Numbered from the stretch's first letter, positions 1 through 7,639 are shown. The stretch: DNA of 23,735 nt from an uncultured Oscillospiraceae bacterium (GCA_900547305.1 URGH01000038.1:1-23735); one strand, 5' to 3'. Translations and numbers: made by a program. The notes: a model not told the origin generated them from the letters alone.

Positions 1-200
1 GAGGCGGCAGCCGAGACGGTGGCATGCGTTAGCTATGACGGAGGGGTTGTTACAAGCTAAAGTATAGCAGAAAATTTAACCCTGAAAGAATACCCCACAA
101 ATTAGACGGTAGATATTAGATAAATACACCTCAGTCGTGCATATGCACGACAGCTCCCCTCTGTTTTGACTTGCGTCAAAAAGAAGGGAGCCTATGGGCT
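1..200 (-). repeat. Intergenic palindromic repeat element, copy A
   Basis: This stretch holds no convincing gene. It is an inverted copy of the element at 6243-6471. Positions 131-163 match the reverse complement of 6330-6362 over 33 bases with one mismatch, and the centre (133-150 region) is a near-perfect palindrome. Further shared pieces are the GGGAGCC end (186-192), an AATACCCC motif and a TTAGACGG..TAGATATTAGA stretch. Positions 1-44 look like a second, diverged module of the same kind (reverse complement reads CCTCCGTC...GCCACC). Such modular CCTCAGTC...CAGCTCCC repeats are, from memory, common between genes in gut Clostridia. No transposase is present. The left boundary may lie outside the window. 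Confidence 0.75.
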
Positions 201-212
201 GCAAAGCCTTAA

Positions 213-242
213 TTTACAATTTCTTAATAAATCTCTTAAATA
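213..242 (+). promoter_or_regulatory. Possible sigma-A promoter of the two-component operon
   Basis: TTTACA (213-218), a 17-base gap and TTAAAT (236-241) precede the response regulator. The region is AT-rich and the match is only moderate, so the exact promoter is uncertain. Confidence 0.3.
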
Positions 243-279
243 TTTCGATTATATTTTAATATGTAAGGGAGGAAAGGCT

Positions 280-957
280 ATGGAAACAAAAAAAATTCTT
301 GTTGCCGATGATGAGGAACGCATTGTAAAACTGGTATCGGACTTTTTAAAAATCAGCGGTTATGAAGTACTGCCCGCGGCGGACGGGGCTGCGGCGCTTG
401 AAATTTTTAATAATAATCCAGATATCGCGCTTGCGATAATAGATATTATGATGCCCGAGCTTGACGGCTGGGCGCTTACAAAGGAAATACGCAAAACAAG
501 CGATATTCCGATAATTATGCTTTCTGCCCGCGCCGAGGAGTTTGATTTGCTTACCGGCTTTGAGTCGGGCATTGACGAATATGTTACAAAACCCTTTTCA
601 CCCGCCGTTTTAGTTAAAAGGGTTGACGCGCTTATAAAGCGCAGCGACGGAAAAGTTTTGCCCGAGGGCGAGGTAAAAAAAGGACTTTATATAGATACAA
701 ACGCGTTTGTGGCGTATATTGACGGAAAGGCTTTGGAACTCACGCTTAAAGAGTTTGAGCTGCTTTCATACCTTTATGAAAATTCCGGCAGAGTGCTGAC
801 CCGCGACCAGCTTTTAAACGCAATATGGGGCTACGATTATTTGGGCGACTCCCGCACGGTGGACTCGCACATAGCCAGACTTCGCACAAAACTCGGCGAT
901 TACGGCGCCGCGCACCTTAAAACCATTTACGGAATGGGGTACAAGCTTGAGGTTTAA
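280..957 (+). CDS. OmpR/PhoB-family DNA-binding response regulator
   Basis: This is a cytoplasmic transcription regulator of 225 residues, a normal length for the family. The receiver domain (about 5-118) has the acidic pair D10-D11, the phosphoacceptor D55 in the IIDIMMPELDG motif, S82 in the switch position and K104 in VTKPF. A winged-helix DNA-binding domain follows (about 130-225), with TLKEFELL, RVLTRDQLL and TVDSHIARLRTKL typical of PhoB-type effectors. The ATG at 280 is chosen because AAGGGAGG ends about 6 bases upstream. An in-frame start at 166 would add 38 unrelated residues derived from the repeat. The next gene, a sensor kinase, overlaps the end by 11 bases, so the two form one operon. 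The signal and regulon are unknown. Confidence 0.95.
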   Translation: METKKILVADDEERIVKLVSDFLKISGYEVLPAADGAAALEIFNNNPDIALAIIDIMMPELDGWALTKEIRKTSDIPIIMLSARAEEFDLLTGFESGIDEYVTKPFSPAVLVKRVDALIKRSDGKVLPEGEVKKGLYIDTNAFVAYIDGKALELTLKEFELLSYLYENSGRVLTRDQLLNAIWGYDYLGDSRTVDSHIARLRTKLGDYGAAHLKTIYGMGYKLEV

Positions 958-2431
958 CGGACTTAAAAAGAAGCTTTGGTTTAATATTTTCATAAGAATA
1001 GCCGTAATATTCGCCGTGTTTGTTTTGGTGCTTTCGCTTTCCAACGTAACGCTTTTGGTAAGCTTTTTCAGCACAAAAGAGAAAAAGGCGCTTAAAGAGC
1101 AGCTGGCGCAGGTGGAAACTCTCGATTTTAACGACGCCTCGGCAGTTATATCGGCGCTTTCCGATATCAATGAAAAATATAATTTCGACATTGAAATATA
1201 TAATTCCTCGGGCCGCATACTTTACACTACCCACGGCGGGCAAATGATGGACTATTTCTCGCTTAAAAACGACAAATTCATTATGACCCACGAGGAAATG
1301 TCGCCGATAAAGAGCGAGACTTTCAGCGACGGTACGGTTTTTGAAACCGCCGTGCGCCGATTTGATAAAAGCGAATATCTGCTGTGCCGCAAGCAAATAT
1401 CGGACAGCCTGTTTGCCGAAGTGAGAATACAGAAAAAACTTATTTCCAACTCGGCGTCGATTGCCAATCAGTTTATGATTTTCGTATCGGTAATATGTTT
1501 CTTACTCTCTATAATTTGGGTTCTGATATTCGCGCGGCAGTTCTCCCGCCCTATTGCCGAAATGAACGAAATAACCGAGGATATGGCAAAGCTCAATTTC
1601 AACCGTAAGCTTAAAATTGACCGACAGGATGAAATAGGTCAGCTTGCAAGCTCGGTAAACGCGCTTTCGGAGTCGCTTAATGCCGCGCTTACAGAGCTTA
1701 CCGAGACAAACGCCAAGCTGCGCGACGATATTGAGGAAGAACGTCGGCTTGACGCCATGCGGCGCGGCTTTGTGGCAAATGTTTCGCACGAGCTTAAAAC
1801 GCCGATAGCCATTATAAGCGGCTACGCCGAAGGGCTTAAATTAAACATAAACGAGGAATCAAAAGAGGAATACTGCAACACCATAATTGACGAAAGCCGC
1901 CGTATGAACCGTTTGGTTTTGAGTATTTTGGAGCTTTCGCGCTATGAATCGGGGCAGATACCTATAAACCGCAGCGATTTTGATATATCGCAAATGACCG
2001 ACGACATGCTGCGCCGCATATTTGCAAATAAAAATATTACCGCCGAAAACCGCCTGCCCGAGGGGCTGCTTATAAACGCCGACCCGCTGCAAACCGAGCA
2101 GGTTTTAAAGGCATACCTTGAAAATGCGGCTTCGCACACACCCGATGGAGGCAGCGTTACGGTTTCGGCAAATGAGACCGACGGAGTTATAAGAATTTCG
2201 GTTACAAACACGGGCAGCCATATATCGGAGGAGCTTATGCCGCAAATATGGCAGAGCTTTTTCAGGGGCGATACCTCACACAAGCGCGAAAGCAGCCGTT
2301 TCGGACTGGGGCTTTCAATAGTTTCGGCTATAATGAAGCTGCATTCCCGCAGCTGCGGAGTTTACAACACCGAAAACGGGGTATGCTTTTGGTTTGAGGC
2401 AGACGCCGCAAAAGAAAATCTTGAAAAATAA
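947..2431 (+). CDS. Membrane sensor histidine kinase, partner of the upstream regulator
   Basis: This 494-residue protein has a first membrane segment (about 13-40), an extracytoplasmic sensor region (about 41-172) without a recognisable fold, and a second membrane segment (about 174-196). A HAMP linker (about 197-250), a HisKA dimerisation domain with H281 in NVSHELKTP, and an HATPase_c domain follow. The N-box is present as LENAASHTPDGG (N393) and the G2 box as FGLGLS (452-457). The G1 box is unusual: it reads VTNTGSHI where the canonical form is DxGxG, so the usual Asp is Asn. Comparable variants occur in VanS-like kinases, so activity is still likely. The start is TTG, overlapping the regulator gene by 11 bases with a weak ribosome binding site, which suggests translational coupling. 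Confidence 0.93.
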   Translation: MRFNGLKKKLWFNIFIRIAVIFAVFVLVLSLSNVTLLVSFFSTKEKKALKEQLAQVETLDFNDASAVISALSDINEKYNFDIEIYNSSGRILYTTHGGQMMDYFSLKNDKFIMTHEEMSPIKSETFSDGTVFETAVRRFDKSEYLLCRKQISDSLFAEVRIQKKLISNSASIANQFMIFVSVICFLLSIIWVLIFARQFSRPIAEMNEITEDMAKLNFNRKLKIDRQDEIGQLASSVNALSESLNAALTELTETNAKLRDDIEEERRLDAMRRGFVANVSHELKTPIAIISGYAEGLKLNINEESKEEYCNTIIDESRRMNRLVLSILELSRYESGQIPINRSDFDISQMTDDMLRRIFANKNITAENRLPEGLLINADPLQTEQVLKAYLENAASHTPDGGSVTVSANETDGVIRISVTNTGSHISEELMPQIWQSFFRGDTSHKRESSRFGLGLSIVSAIMKLHSRSCGVYNTENGVCFWFEADAAKENLEK

Positions 2432-2449
2432 GCATGCAGGGGGTATAAT
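2421..2449 (+). promoter_or_regulatory. Sigma-A promoter for the DUF4364 gene
   Basis: TTGAAA (2421-2426) and TATAAT (2444-2449) are separated by 17 bases. The -35 box overlaps the last codons of the kinase gene. The predicted start is near 2456, leaving a short leader before the AAGGAGG at 2464-2470. Confidence 0.75.
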
Positions 2450-2478
2450 AATATAAATACCGCAAGGAGGCGATACCT

Positions 2479-3033
2479 TTGGAAAACGATGCTTTGGGCG
2501 CAGGAGTTTCCCGCATAGGCGGGCTTTTCAGCACCGCCGATATACGAATACTTATCTGCTATATAATTTCCACCATAAACGAACCCGTTCCCGGCAGGCT
2601 GCTGGCGGATGTTCTGCATTACGAGGGTATAGCCAACTGCTTTGAAGTAAACGATTCAATAGCCGCGCTCACAAAAAGCGGGCATTTGTCGCCGGTGGAC
2701 GAAACCGACGACACATATATAGCCACACCGAGCGGGCGAAATATTGCCGAAACGCTTAAAACCTCAATTTCTTTCAGCGTTAAGGACCGTGCATACGCCG
2801 CGGCGCTGAAAATGGTTTCGCGCTTTAAAAACGCAAAGGAAAACGATATTAAAATTACAAAGGAAGACGGAAAAACCTTTATTACCTGCTCCGCAATCGA
2901 TAACGGCAAGCCCTTTATGAGCGTAAAGCTGCTTGTAGGCGATGAGGAACAGGCGCTGTTCATTAAAAACCGCTTTTTAAACGACAGCGGCATATACTCC
3001 GAAATAATAGAGCTTTTGACAAAAGAAAAATAA
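2479..3033 (+). CDS. DUF4364 family winged-helix protein
   Basis: This 184-residue protein matches the DUF4364 family, found mainly in Clostridia, as I recall it. The N-terminal half (about 14-95) reads as a winged helix: DIRILICYIISTIN, then VNDSIAALTKSGHL, then a wing ending in a TPSGRNIAETL motif. The C-terminal half is an alpha/beta domain of unknown role. No enzyme motif is visible, so a transcription regulator is likely, but its targets are unknown. The start is TTG, 8 bases after a perfect AAGGAGG. The gene has its own promoter and is closed by the terminator at 3052-3086, so it can be expressed separately from the two-component pair upstream and the spore operon downstream. Confidence 0.82.
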   Translation: MENDALGAGVSRIGGLFSTADIRILICYIISTINEPVPGRLLADVLHYEGIANCFEVNDSIAALTKSGHLSPVDETDDTYIATPSGRNIAETLKTSISFSVKDRAYAAALKMVSRFKNAKENDIKITKEDGKTFITCSAIDNGKPFMSVKLLVGDEEQALFIKNRFLNDSGIYSEIIELLTKEK

Positions 3034-3051
3034 AATACTCAAAACACTTTT

Positions 3052-3086
3052 CTCGGCGGGAATCAACGGTTCACGCCGAGTTTTTT
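3052..3086 (+). terminator. Intrinsic terminator after the DUF4364 gene
   Basis: A perfect 7-bp stem (CTCGGCG at 3052-3058 with CGCCGAG at 3074-3080) is followed by six T residues (3081-3086). It separates the regulator block from the germination operon. Confidence 0.85.
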
Positions 3087-3146
3087 ATGTATGCTTATGG
3101 TATTTTAAGCCCTTTTGCGGAATAATAAACCGTGGTGGGTGATAAC

Positions 3147-4664
3147 GTGAAAGAAAACGCCGAAAAATACAAAGCCGCCGCGACCGATGATTACAGCGGT
3201 GCGCTGCCGAGCGGCTCTCTTGAAGAAAACATAGCGTTTATTAACGAAATATTTAAAAAGGACTCCGTTCTGCGCCTTAAAAGGGTTGCCGTTCGCGGGG
3301 ATTACAGCTATGACTGCGCCCTTTTTTATATGGACGGAATGGTTAATTCGGAGCTTTTAAACGAATCAATCGTTAAGCCGCTGCTGCTGGTTCGGAACGA
3401 GCGAACCGAGGACAGCTTTACCGATTACGTTAAGGATCAGGTGCTTTTTGCCTCTGAAACAAATAGCACCGAAAATGTGGCGGATATGCTGCGCGCCGTG
3501 CTTTACGGGGATACTCTGCTGCTGATAGACGGTTGCACCGCCGCAATAACCGTAAATACAAAGGGCTGGCGCACAAGGGGAATAAGCGAGCCGGACGACG
3601 AACGGATTTTACAGGGCCCGCGCGAGGGCTTTGACGAGGCGGCGCTGCTCAATGTTGCAATGATTCGCCGCAAACTTTTAACTCCCGACCTTTGCACCGA
3701 AATGGTGCGAATAGGCAGGCGCAGCGACACGATAGTATTTATCTGCTACCTTGATTCCTTAGCTGACGGAGAAATGGTAGCGGAACTTAAACGCCGCCTT
3801 TCAAAAATCAATATTGACGGCATACTAGATACAAACTACATTGCCGAGCTGATACGCGATAAACCACGTTCGCTTTTTAAAACATCAGGCACAACCGAGC
3901 GCCCCGATATTGTGGCGGCGCGGCTGCTTGAGGGCAGAATTGCCCTGATTGCCGACGGCACGCCTGTGGTGCTTACCTTTCCCTATTTGTTTTCGGAGAA
4001 TTTTCAATCAGACGAGGACTACTACCTCAACTATGCCGTTGCGTCAGTCGGGAGAGTGCTCAGATATATCTGCTTCTTCCTCTCTGTAAGTATTCCCGCA
4101 ATTTTCATAGCCGCCGCTACCTTTCACAAGGAGCTGCTGCCTACCTCGCTGGCGCTCACCGTGACCCAGTTGCGCGGCGGCGTGCCGTTTCCCGCGTTTG
4201 CGGAGTGTATTCTGCTTATATTCGTGTTTGAAATTCTTAAAGAAACCGGCGTCAGAATGCCGCAGAGCTTAGGCCACGCTTTAGGCATTGTAGGCGGGCT
4301 TGTGGTAGGTCAGGCGGCGGTGGAGGCAAGAATTATAAGCGCACCCATGCTTATTGTAGTGGCGCTTTCGGGTATTTCAGGACTTATGATACCCAGGCTT
4401 AAAGGCGCGGTTTTCTATTTCAGAATAATATTTGTTTGTCTGTCGGCGCTTTTCGGGCTTTACGGCTATATTGCCGGCTTTACGCTTATGCTTATTCATA
4501 TTTTGCAGCTTTCGTCTCTCGGCGTCAGCTCCACCGTATCCCTCGATAATGCAAACCGCCGCTCCCTTAAAGACACATTTTGGCGCGCGCCGTGGCGGAA
4601 TATGCGAACCCGCCCGCTTTTCTGCCGCAACACGGTAAGAATGGAGAACAAAAAAAGTGATTAA
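3147..4664 (+). CDS. gerKA: GerA-family germinant receptor A subunit
   Basis: This is the A subunit of a spore inner-membrane germinant receptor. It has about 505 residues, the usual length. Residues 1-295 form the soluble N-terminal region with the conserved QGPREGFDEA motif (156-165). Residues 297-460 hold the membrane segments and the family hallmark RMPQSLGHALGIVGG followed by GQAAVEA. GTG at 3147 is preferred because GGGTGAT lies just upstream; an alternative GTG at 3132 adds five residues and has no good ribosome binding site. The stop overlaps the C-subunit start by 8 bases. Expression should be forespore-specific (sigma-G), and a weak candidate (GGTATT ... AATAATA, about 3100-3127) precedes it. 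The K designation rests only on the A-C-B order; the germinant is unknown. Confidence 0.9.
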   Translation: MKENAEKYKAAATDDYSGALPSGSLEENIAFINEIFKKDSVLRLKRVAVRGDYSYDCALFYMDGMVNSELLNESIVKPLLLVRNERTEDSFTDYVKDQVLFASETNSTENVADMLRAVLYGDTLLLIDGCTAAITVNTKGWRTRGISEPDDERILQGPREGFDEAALLNVAMIRRKLLTPDLCTEMVRIGRRSDTIVFICYLDSLADGEMVAELKRRLSKINIDGILDTNYIAELIRDKPRSLFKTSGTTERPDIVAARLLEGRIALIADGTPVVLTFPYLFSENFQSDEDYYLNYAVASVGRVLRYICFFLSVSIPAIFIAAATFHKELLPTSLALTVTQLRGGVPFPAFAECILLIFVFEILKETGVRMPQSLGHALGIVGGLVVGQAAVEARIISAPMLIVVALSGISGLMIPRLKGAVFYFRIIFVCLSALFGLYGYIAGFTLMLIHILQLSSLGVSSTVSLDNANRRSLKDTFWRAPWRNMRTRPLFCRNTVRMENKKSD

Positions 4665-5358
4665 AAAACTTTTCCTTATTATTACCGCGCTGTCGCTTTC
4701 GGTCACGCTTACCGCCTGCCGCGGCGCGGGGGAGAATATTAAAAACGACCGCCGCTTTATGGTATCGGCTTTGGGCTTTGAAACCGACGGTTTTTTAATA
4801 AAAGTAACAAGCGAACTTATAATTATCAATTCCGAAGACCCCGAAACTCCGCCGCAGGCAAAAACCTTTTCGGCAAAAAGCTCCACCGTTACGGGTGCGC
4901 TTGAGGATATTTCCGCACGCCTTTCAAGACCCATGTTGCTGGAGCATTGCGGAATTATAGCCATAGGCGACCGAATGAACGAAAAGCGGTTTTCCGAAAT
5001 ATGCGATTACTGCTTTGCCGAAAACCGCATAACCCTTTCCGCATATATGATTTCCGCTCCCGACCCGGAACAGCTGCTGAGCAGCGAGCCCGAATCCTCC
5101 GCCGCTGTAGGATATGACATTATGAATATTATAGAGCAGCAGAACGCGGCGAACGGAATAAACACAAACAGCCGTTTTTTTGAGGTTGAGTCTTCAAGGG
5201 AAAGCGGTAAAAGCGCATTTTTTCTGCCGCGCTTTGAAAAAGCGGAAAGTGGCGCGGTATTCGGTGGTATAGCCGTTTTTGAACACGATAAACAGAAAGA
5301 GCTTATAAGCCGCGAAAACGTAAACGCGAACAGCCTTAAACGGATTTCAAAGAGGTGA
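4657..5358 (+). CDS. gerKC: GerC-type germinant receptor lipoprotein, short form
   Basis: The protein starts with a lipoprotein signal peptide and lipobox TLTAC, with lipidation expected at C21. The following region matches the N-terminal domain of GerAC proteins (RRFMVSALGFETDG, then ARLSRPMLLEHCGIIAIG). At 233 residues it is far shorter than the usual 350-400. It ends soon after a GIAVFEHDK motif, where the typical protein continues into two further domains. The GTG start lies inside the 3' end of the A-subunit gene and the next gene begins 4 bases after the stop, so there is no room for the missing part. I saw no continuation in the other two forward frames. It is either a reduced but working lipoprotein or a decaying one. 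Confidence 0.82.
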   Translation: MIKKLFLIITALSLSVTLTACRGAGENIKNDRRFMVSALGFETDGFLIKVTSELIIINSEDPETPPQAKTFSAKSSTVTGALEDISARLSRPMLLEHCGIIAIGDRMNEKRFSEICDYCFAENRITLSAYMISAPDPEQLLSSEPESSAAVGYDIMNIIEQQNAANGINTNSRFFEVESSRESGKSAFFLPRFEKAESGAVFGGIAVFEHDKQKELISRENVNANSLKRISKR

Positions 5359-5361
5359 AAA

Positions 5362-6243
5362 ATGACGAACCGAGCCGATTATTCAAAACATTCAGCCTGT
5401 CTTGCGGCTATATTTATAATAGGCAACGCGGTAATAACGCTGCCCGATTTATATTACGGCGGTGCTGTTTTGCCGGGATTTTTCATTGCCGCCCTGCTTT
5501 CCGCCGCGGTTTACTTTATATCCTTAGTGCTTTGCCGCAGCCTTTGCGGCGGCGGAATTTTCAAACAAATACTTTTCACCGTATTTGTTTCGGCAGCGGC
5601 GGTTTACGCATTTTGGAACGGCGCACGCTGCGTACTGGATTTTTTCTCATTCGCCGATAAAATACTTCTGCCCGGCGGCGGACCTTTTGCCGTGGCGTTT
5701 ATTTTTCTTTTCACGGCGGCGGTGCTGTCGGTTAAAAGGAACGACGTTATTTTAAAACTTTCGCTCATAACCGCCCCGTTTTTCGTTATAGCCGTTGTTA
5801 TTTTCTTTTTGCTTACAGCAAAGGATTTTGAATTTGAAAATATCGTGTTTCATTCAATGCCGACATTTGCAGAGCTTAAAAACGGAACAACTCCCTTTCT
5901 TTTCGGAACGGCGCTGCCCGCCGCGCTTATCCCGCCGTATTTTATGCTTACAAACGAAAAGCCCCGCAAAAGCGCGGGGCTTTGGGGGCTGCTTGCGGGG
6001 ATTGTAATAACCGCGCTGATATTATGCGACAGCGTTCTGCTTTTCGGCGCGCATATGTCTGCGCGGTTGCCGTTTCCGTTGGCTGCCGCCGTAAGTACGG
6101 TAACGGTCGGGGCGCTTTTTACACGGATGGACGGAATAGTATACTGCCTCTTCTTTATGTCCGCTCTTATTAAAACCGCGTTTTGCGCAAAGCTGTGCTA
6201 TTTCTCTTTGCAAAGCTTGAAAAACCGTAATGGTATGTTGTAA
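5362..6243 (+). CDS. gerKB: GerB-type germinant receptor transporter-like subunit, short form
   Basis: This integral membrane protein of 293 residues has about eight or nine hydrophobic segments starting at residue 12, with few charged residues. Position within the operon and the YSKHSACLAAIFIIGNAVI opening fit the GerAB/ArcD/ProY-like family, which holds the germinant binding site in characterised receptors. Typical members have about 360 residues and ten segments, so this one is shortened. Sequence identity to the family is weak by eye, so the call leans on context. The ATG at 5362 follows AAAGAGGTG 4-12 bases upstream. A small hairpin with a T tail (6287-6304) and a strong terminator (6445-6471) inside the downstream repeat would end the operon. 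Confidence 0.75.
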   Translation: MTNRADYSKHSACLAAIFIIGNAVITLPDLYYGGAVLPGFFIAALLSAAVYFISLVLCRSLCGGGIFKQILFTVFVSAAAVYAFWNGARCVLDFFSFADKILLPGGGPFAVAFIFLFTAAVLSVKRNDVILKLSLITAPFFVIAVVIFFLLTAKDFEFENIVFHSMPTFAELKNGTTPFLFGTALPAALIPPYFMLTNEKPRKSAGLWGLLAGIVITALILCDSVLLFGAHMSARLPFPLAAAVSTVTVGALFTRMDGIVYCLFFMSALIKTAFCAKLCYFSLQSLKNRNGML

Positions 6244-6471
6244 ATTAGATATTAGATGTTAGACTTTAGATGTTAGATATTAGATAGCGGCTTTGCCGCC
6301 TTTTGGCTCCCTTCTTTTGCGTTAGCAAACAGAGGGGAGCTGTCGTGCGTATGCACGACTGAGGGGTATTCTTCTAATGTCTGCCGTCTAATATCTAATT
6401 TCTAACTTGTAACAATCCCTCAGTCAAAACCTGCGGTTTTGCCAGCTCCCTTTACACAAGGGAGCCTTTTT
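6243..6471 (+). repeat. Composite intergenic palindromic repeat element, copy B
   Basis: Positions 6245-6286 are built of TTAGATATTAGA/TTAGATGT units in tandem. Positions 6305-6365 carry a palindromic module reading GGCTCCC...GGGGAGCTG-palindrome-CTGAGGGG. A second module (6417-6466) is in the opposite orientation: CCCTCAGTC, a small AAAAC...GTTTT palindrome, CAGCTCCC, then GGGAGCC. The two modules therefore face each other around a 50-base core, like terminal inverted repeats of a MITE. Copy A at the left edge of the window is inverted relative to the first module. No coding sequence or transposase is present. Confidence 0.8.
6445..6471 (+). terminator. Intrinsic terminator at the end of the germination operon
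   Basis: GCTCCCTT (6445-6452) pairs with AAGGGAGC (6458-6465) around a five-base loop, followed by C and five T residues. It is part of the repeat element, which therefore doubles as a plus-strand terminator. The minus strand lacks a T tail, so it does not serve the convergent repressor gene. Confidence 0.8.
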
Positions 6472-6481
6472 CTGCTTAACT

Positions 6482-6766
6482 TTACTTATTTTTGAATATT
6501 TCAATTAAATTTATAATTGCAGCAATTTCTTTATCGTTAAGACCGGTAACGTTTACTGTTCTTTCCTGTCTTACATCAAGCAAATAATCGGTAGTAGTAT
6601 GAAAAACATATGCTATTTTTGCAAGAATTTCAGGTGATGGCGACCTTTCGCCAAGCTCATAATATGAAACAGTTGACTTTGTAACTCCCAAACTGGCAGC
6701 AAGTTCCTGTTGTGTCATTCCATTTTCTTTTCTAAGCATTTTAAGCTTTTTACCGAAATCAACCAT
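6482..6766 (-). CDS. Small Xre/Cro-type helix-turn-helix regulator
   Basis: This 94-residue protein has an HTH_3 domain at residues 6-62: KKLMLRKENG-type first helix, then MTQQELAASLGVTKSTVSYYE with the recognition helix, then PSPEILAKIAYVFHTTTDYLL. The C-terminal tail (about 66-94) ends in an amphipathic helix, perhaps for dimerisation. The start ATG is supported by GGAGGTGC on the minus strand (6771-6778). The gene is lower in G+C than its neighbours and sits next to a repeat element, which hints at later acquisition. It probably regulates its own promoter region, where two opposed sigma-A promoters overlap (6821-6866). No toxin, kinase or phage gene is adjacent, so its target is unknown. 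Confidence 0.9.
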   Translation of the reverse strand: MVDFGKKLKMLRKENGMTQQELAASLGVTKSTVSYYELGERSPSPEILAKIAYVFHTTTDYLLDVRQERTVNVTGLNDKEIAAIINLIEIFKNK

Positions 6767-6820
6767 ATTTGCACCTCCGTACTAATTTAGTTTACGAGTT
6801 TATTGTGCAAATTTGGTTGA

Positions 6821-6849
6821 TTTATAAACGAAAGTAGTTGACAAAGCAA
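6821..6849 (-). promoter_or_regulatory. Sigma-A promoter of the Xre-type regulator
   Basis: On the minus strand TTGCTT (plus coordinates 6844-6849) and TATAAA (6821-6826) are 17 bases apart and face the repressor gene. The -35 box overlaps the -35 region of a promoter on the opposite strand. Confidence 0.55.
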
Positions 6850-6866
6850 AAATAATGTAATATAAT
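6838..6866 (+). promoter_or_regulatory. Perfect consensus sigma-A promoter facing the sleB 3' end
   Basis: TTGACA (6838-6843) and TATAAT (6861-6866) are separated by exactly 17 bases. Transcription would start near 6873 and run antisense into sleB. No plus-strand gene with a ribosome binding site follows. Confidence 0.7.
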
Positions 6867-6924
6867 TTGTATTGCATAATAATTCCGAATTTTATACAAG
6901 ATTATAATATTCAAAGAAAGCGCC

Positions 6925-7569
6925 TTAGCTGCAAAATCTGTGCGCGCCTATTGTGGTTATAACCGGGCGGGAAAAAATCCATTTGTTTGTGGCGGTCGAG
7001 GGGTTATAGTAGTATATCGCGCCGCCGCTCGGGTCAAGCCCGTTAATGGCATCGCGTGCGGCGGAGTAGGCGCTGTCGGCTATCGGCTCATAAAACTGGC
7101 CGTCATAAAGGCAGGAGAAAGCGCCCTTTTGGTAAATAACGCCCGAAAGCGTATCGGGAAAGGATGGGTGCTCTATGCGATTGAGTATTACCGCGCCCAC
7201 CGCCACCTGACCTAAGTAGCTTTCACCCCTCGCCTCAGCGGAGATTATCCTTGCCAGCAGCTCATAATCTGCCGAGGAATATTCCCCGGCTGAAGATTCG
7301 TTTATACCGAGCGCTTTCAGCGTTGCGGGGCCCGCAATGCCGTCGGCGTCAAGTCCGTTATCCTTTTGAAAGCCGATAACGGCGTTTTTGGTGCGGGTGC
7401 CGAAAATTCCGTCAACATTATAGGTGTAGTATCCCCTGTTTTTCAGCGCCTCCTGAATTTTGCTGACCTCATCCGAGCGTGAGCCCATTTTTGAAAGCGC
7501 GGCGGCGGATACGCCGCAAAGAGCGAACAGCAGCGACAGCGTCATTATAAAAATAAAAGTGCGTTTCAT
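6925..7569 (-). CDS. sleB: Spore cortex-lytic enzyme SleB
   Basis: SleB is a secreted lytic transglycosylase that degrades cortex peptidoglycan during germination. The 214-residue protein has a signal peptide (about 1-24), a PG_binding_1 domain (about 30-88, with NRGYYTYNVDGIFGTRT), and a Hydrolase_2 domain (about 102-214). The catalytic Glu is E112 in IISAEARGE, and GQVAVGAVILNR and a C-terminal IGAHRFC are family hallmarks. The start follows AAGGGTGAT on the minus strand. Its usual partner gene ypeB is not adjacent; the operon seems monocistronic. It diverges from spoIIE across 187 bases. Forespore expression is expected from the family, but I found no convincing sigma-G boxes. A single-domain CwlJ-type protein would lack the peptidoglycan-binding domain seen here. 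Confidence 0.92.
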   Translation of the reverse strand: MKRTFIFIMTLSLLFALCGVSAAALSKMGSRSDEVSKIQEALKNRGYYTYNVDGIFGTRTKNAVIGFQKDNGLDADGIAGPATLKALGINESSAGEYSSADYELLARIISAEARGESYLGQVAVGAVILNRIEHPSFPDTLSGVIYQKGAFSCLYDGQFYEPIADSAYSAARDAINGLDPSGGAIYYYNPSTATNKWIFSRPVITTIGAHRFCS

Positions 7570-7639
7570 TTAATATCACCCTTGCTTTTTTGTTAATATA
7601 TTTCCCATGTTCCGTAAAAATTATTCGGAATTTCTTTAT

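Noticed and set aside
131..163. CRISPR repeat
   Set aside because: The palindromic units occur once per element with no regular spacers, and no cas genes are present.
166..279. Upstream in-frame extension of the response regulator
   Set aside because: The added 38 residues come from the repeat and AT-rich leader, and a strong ribosome binding site supports the ATG at 280.
5355..5660. Open frame overlapping the start of the B-subunit gene
   Set aside because: It has no family resemblance and is a frame shadow of the real membrane protein; it also does not encode the missing domains of the shortened lipoprotein.
6940..7215. Plus-strand open frame downstream of the consensus promoter at 6838
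   Set aside because: It lies entirely antisense to sleB, has no ribosome binding site, and its composition follows from the sleB codons; an antisense RNA is more plausible than a protein.
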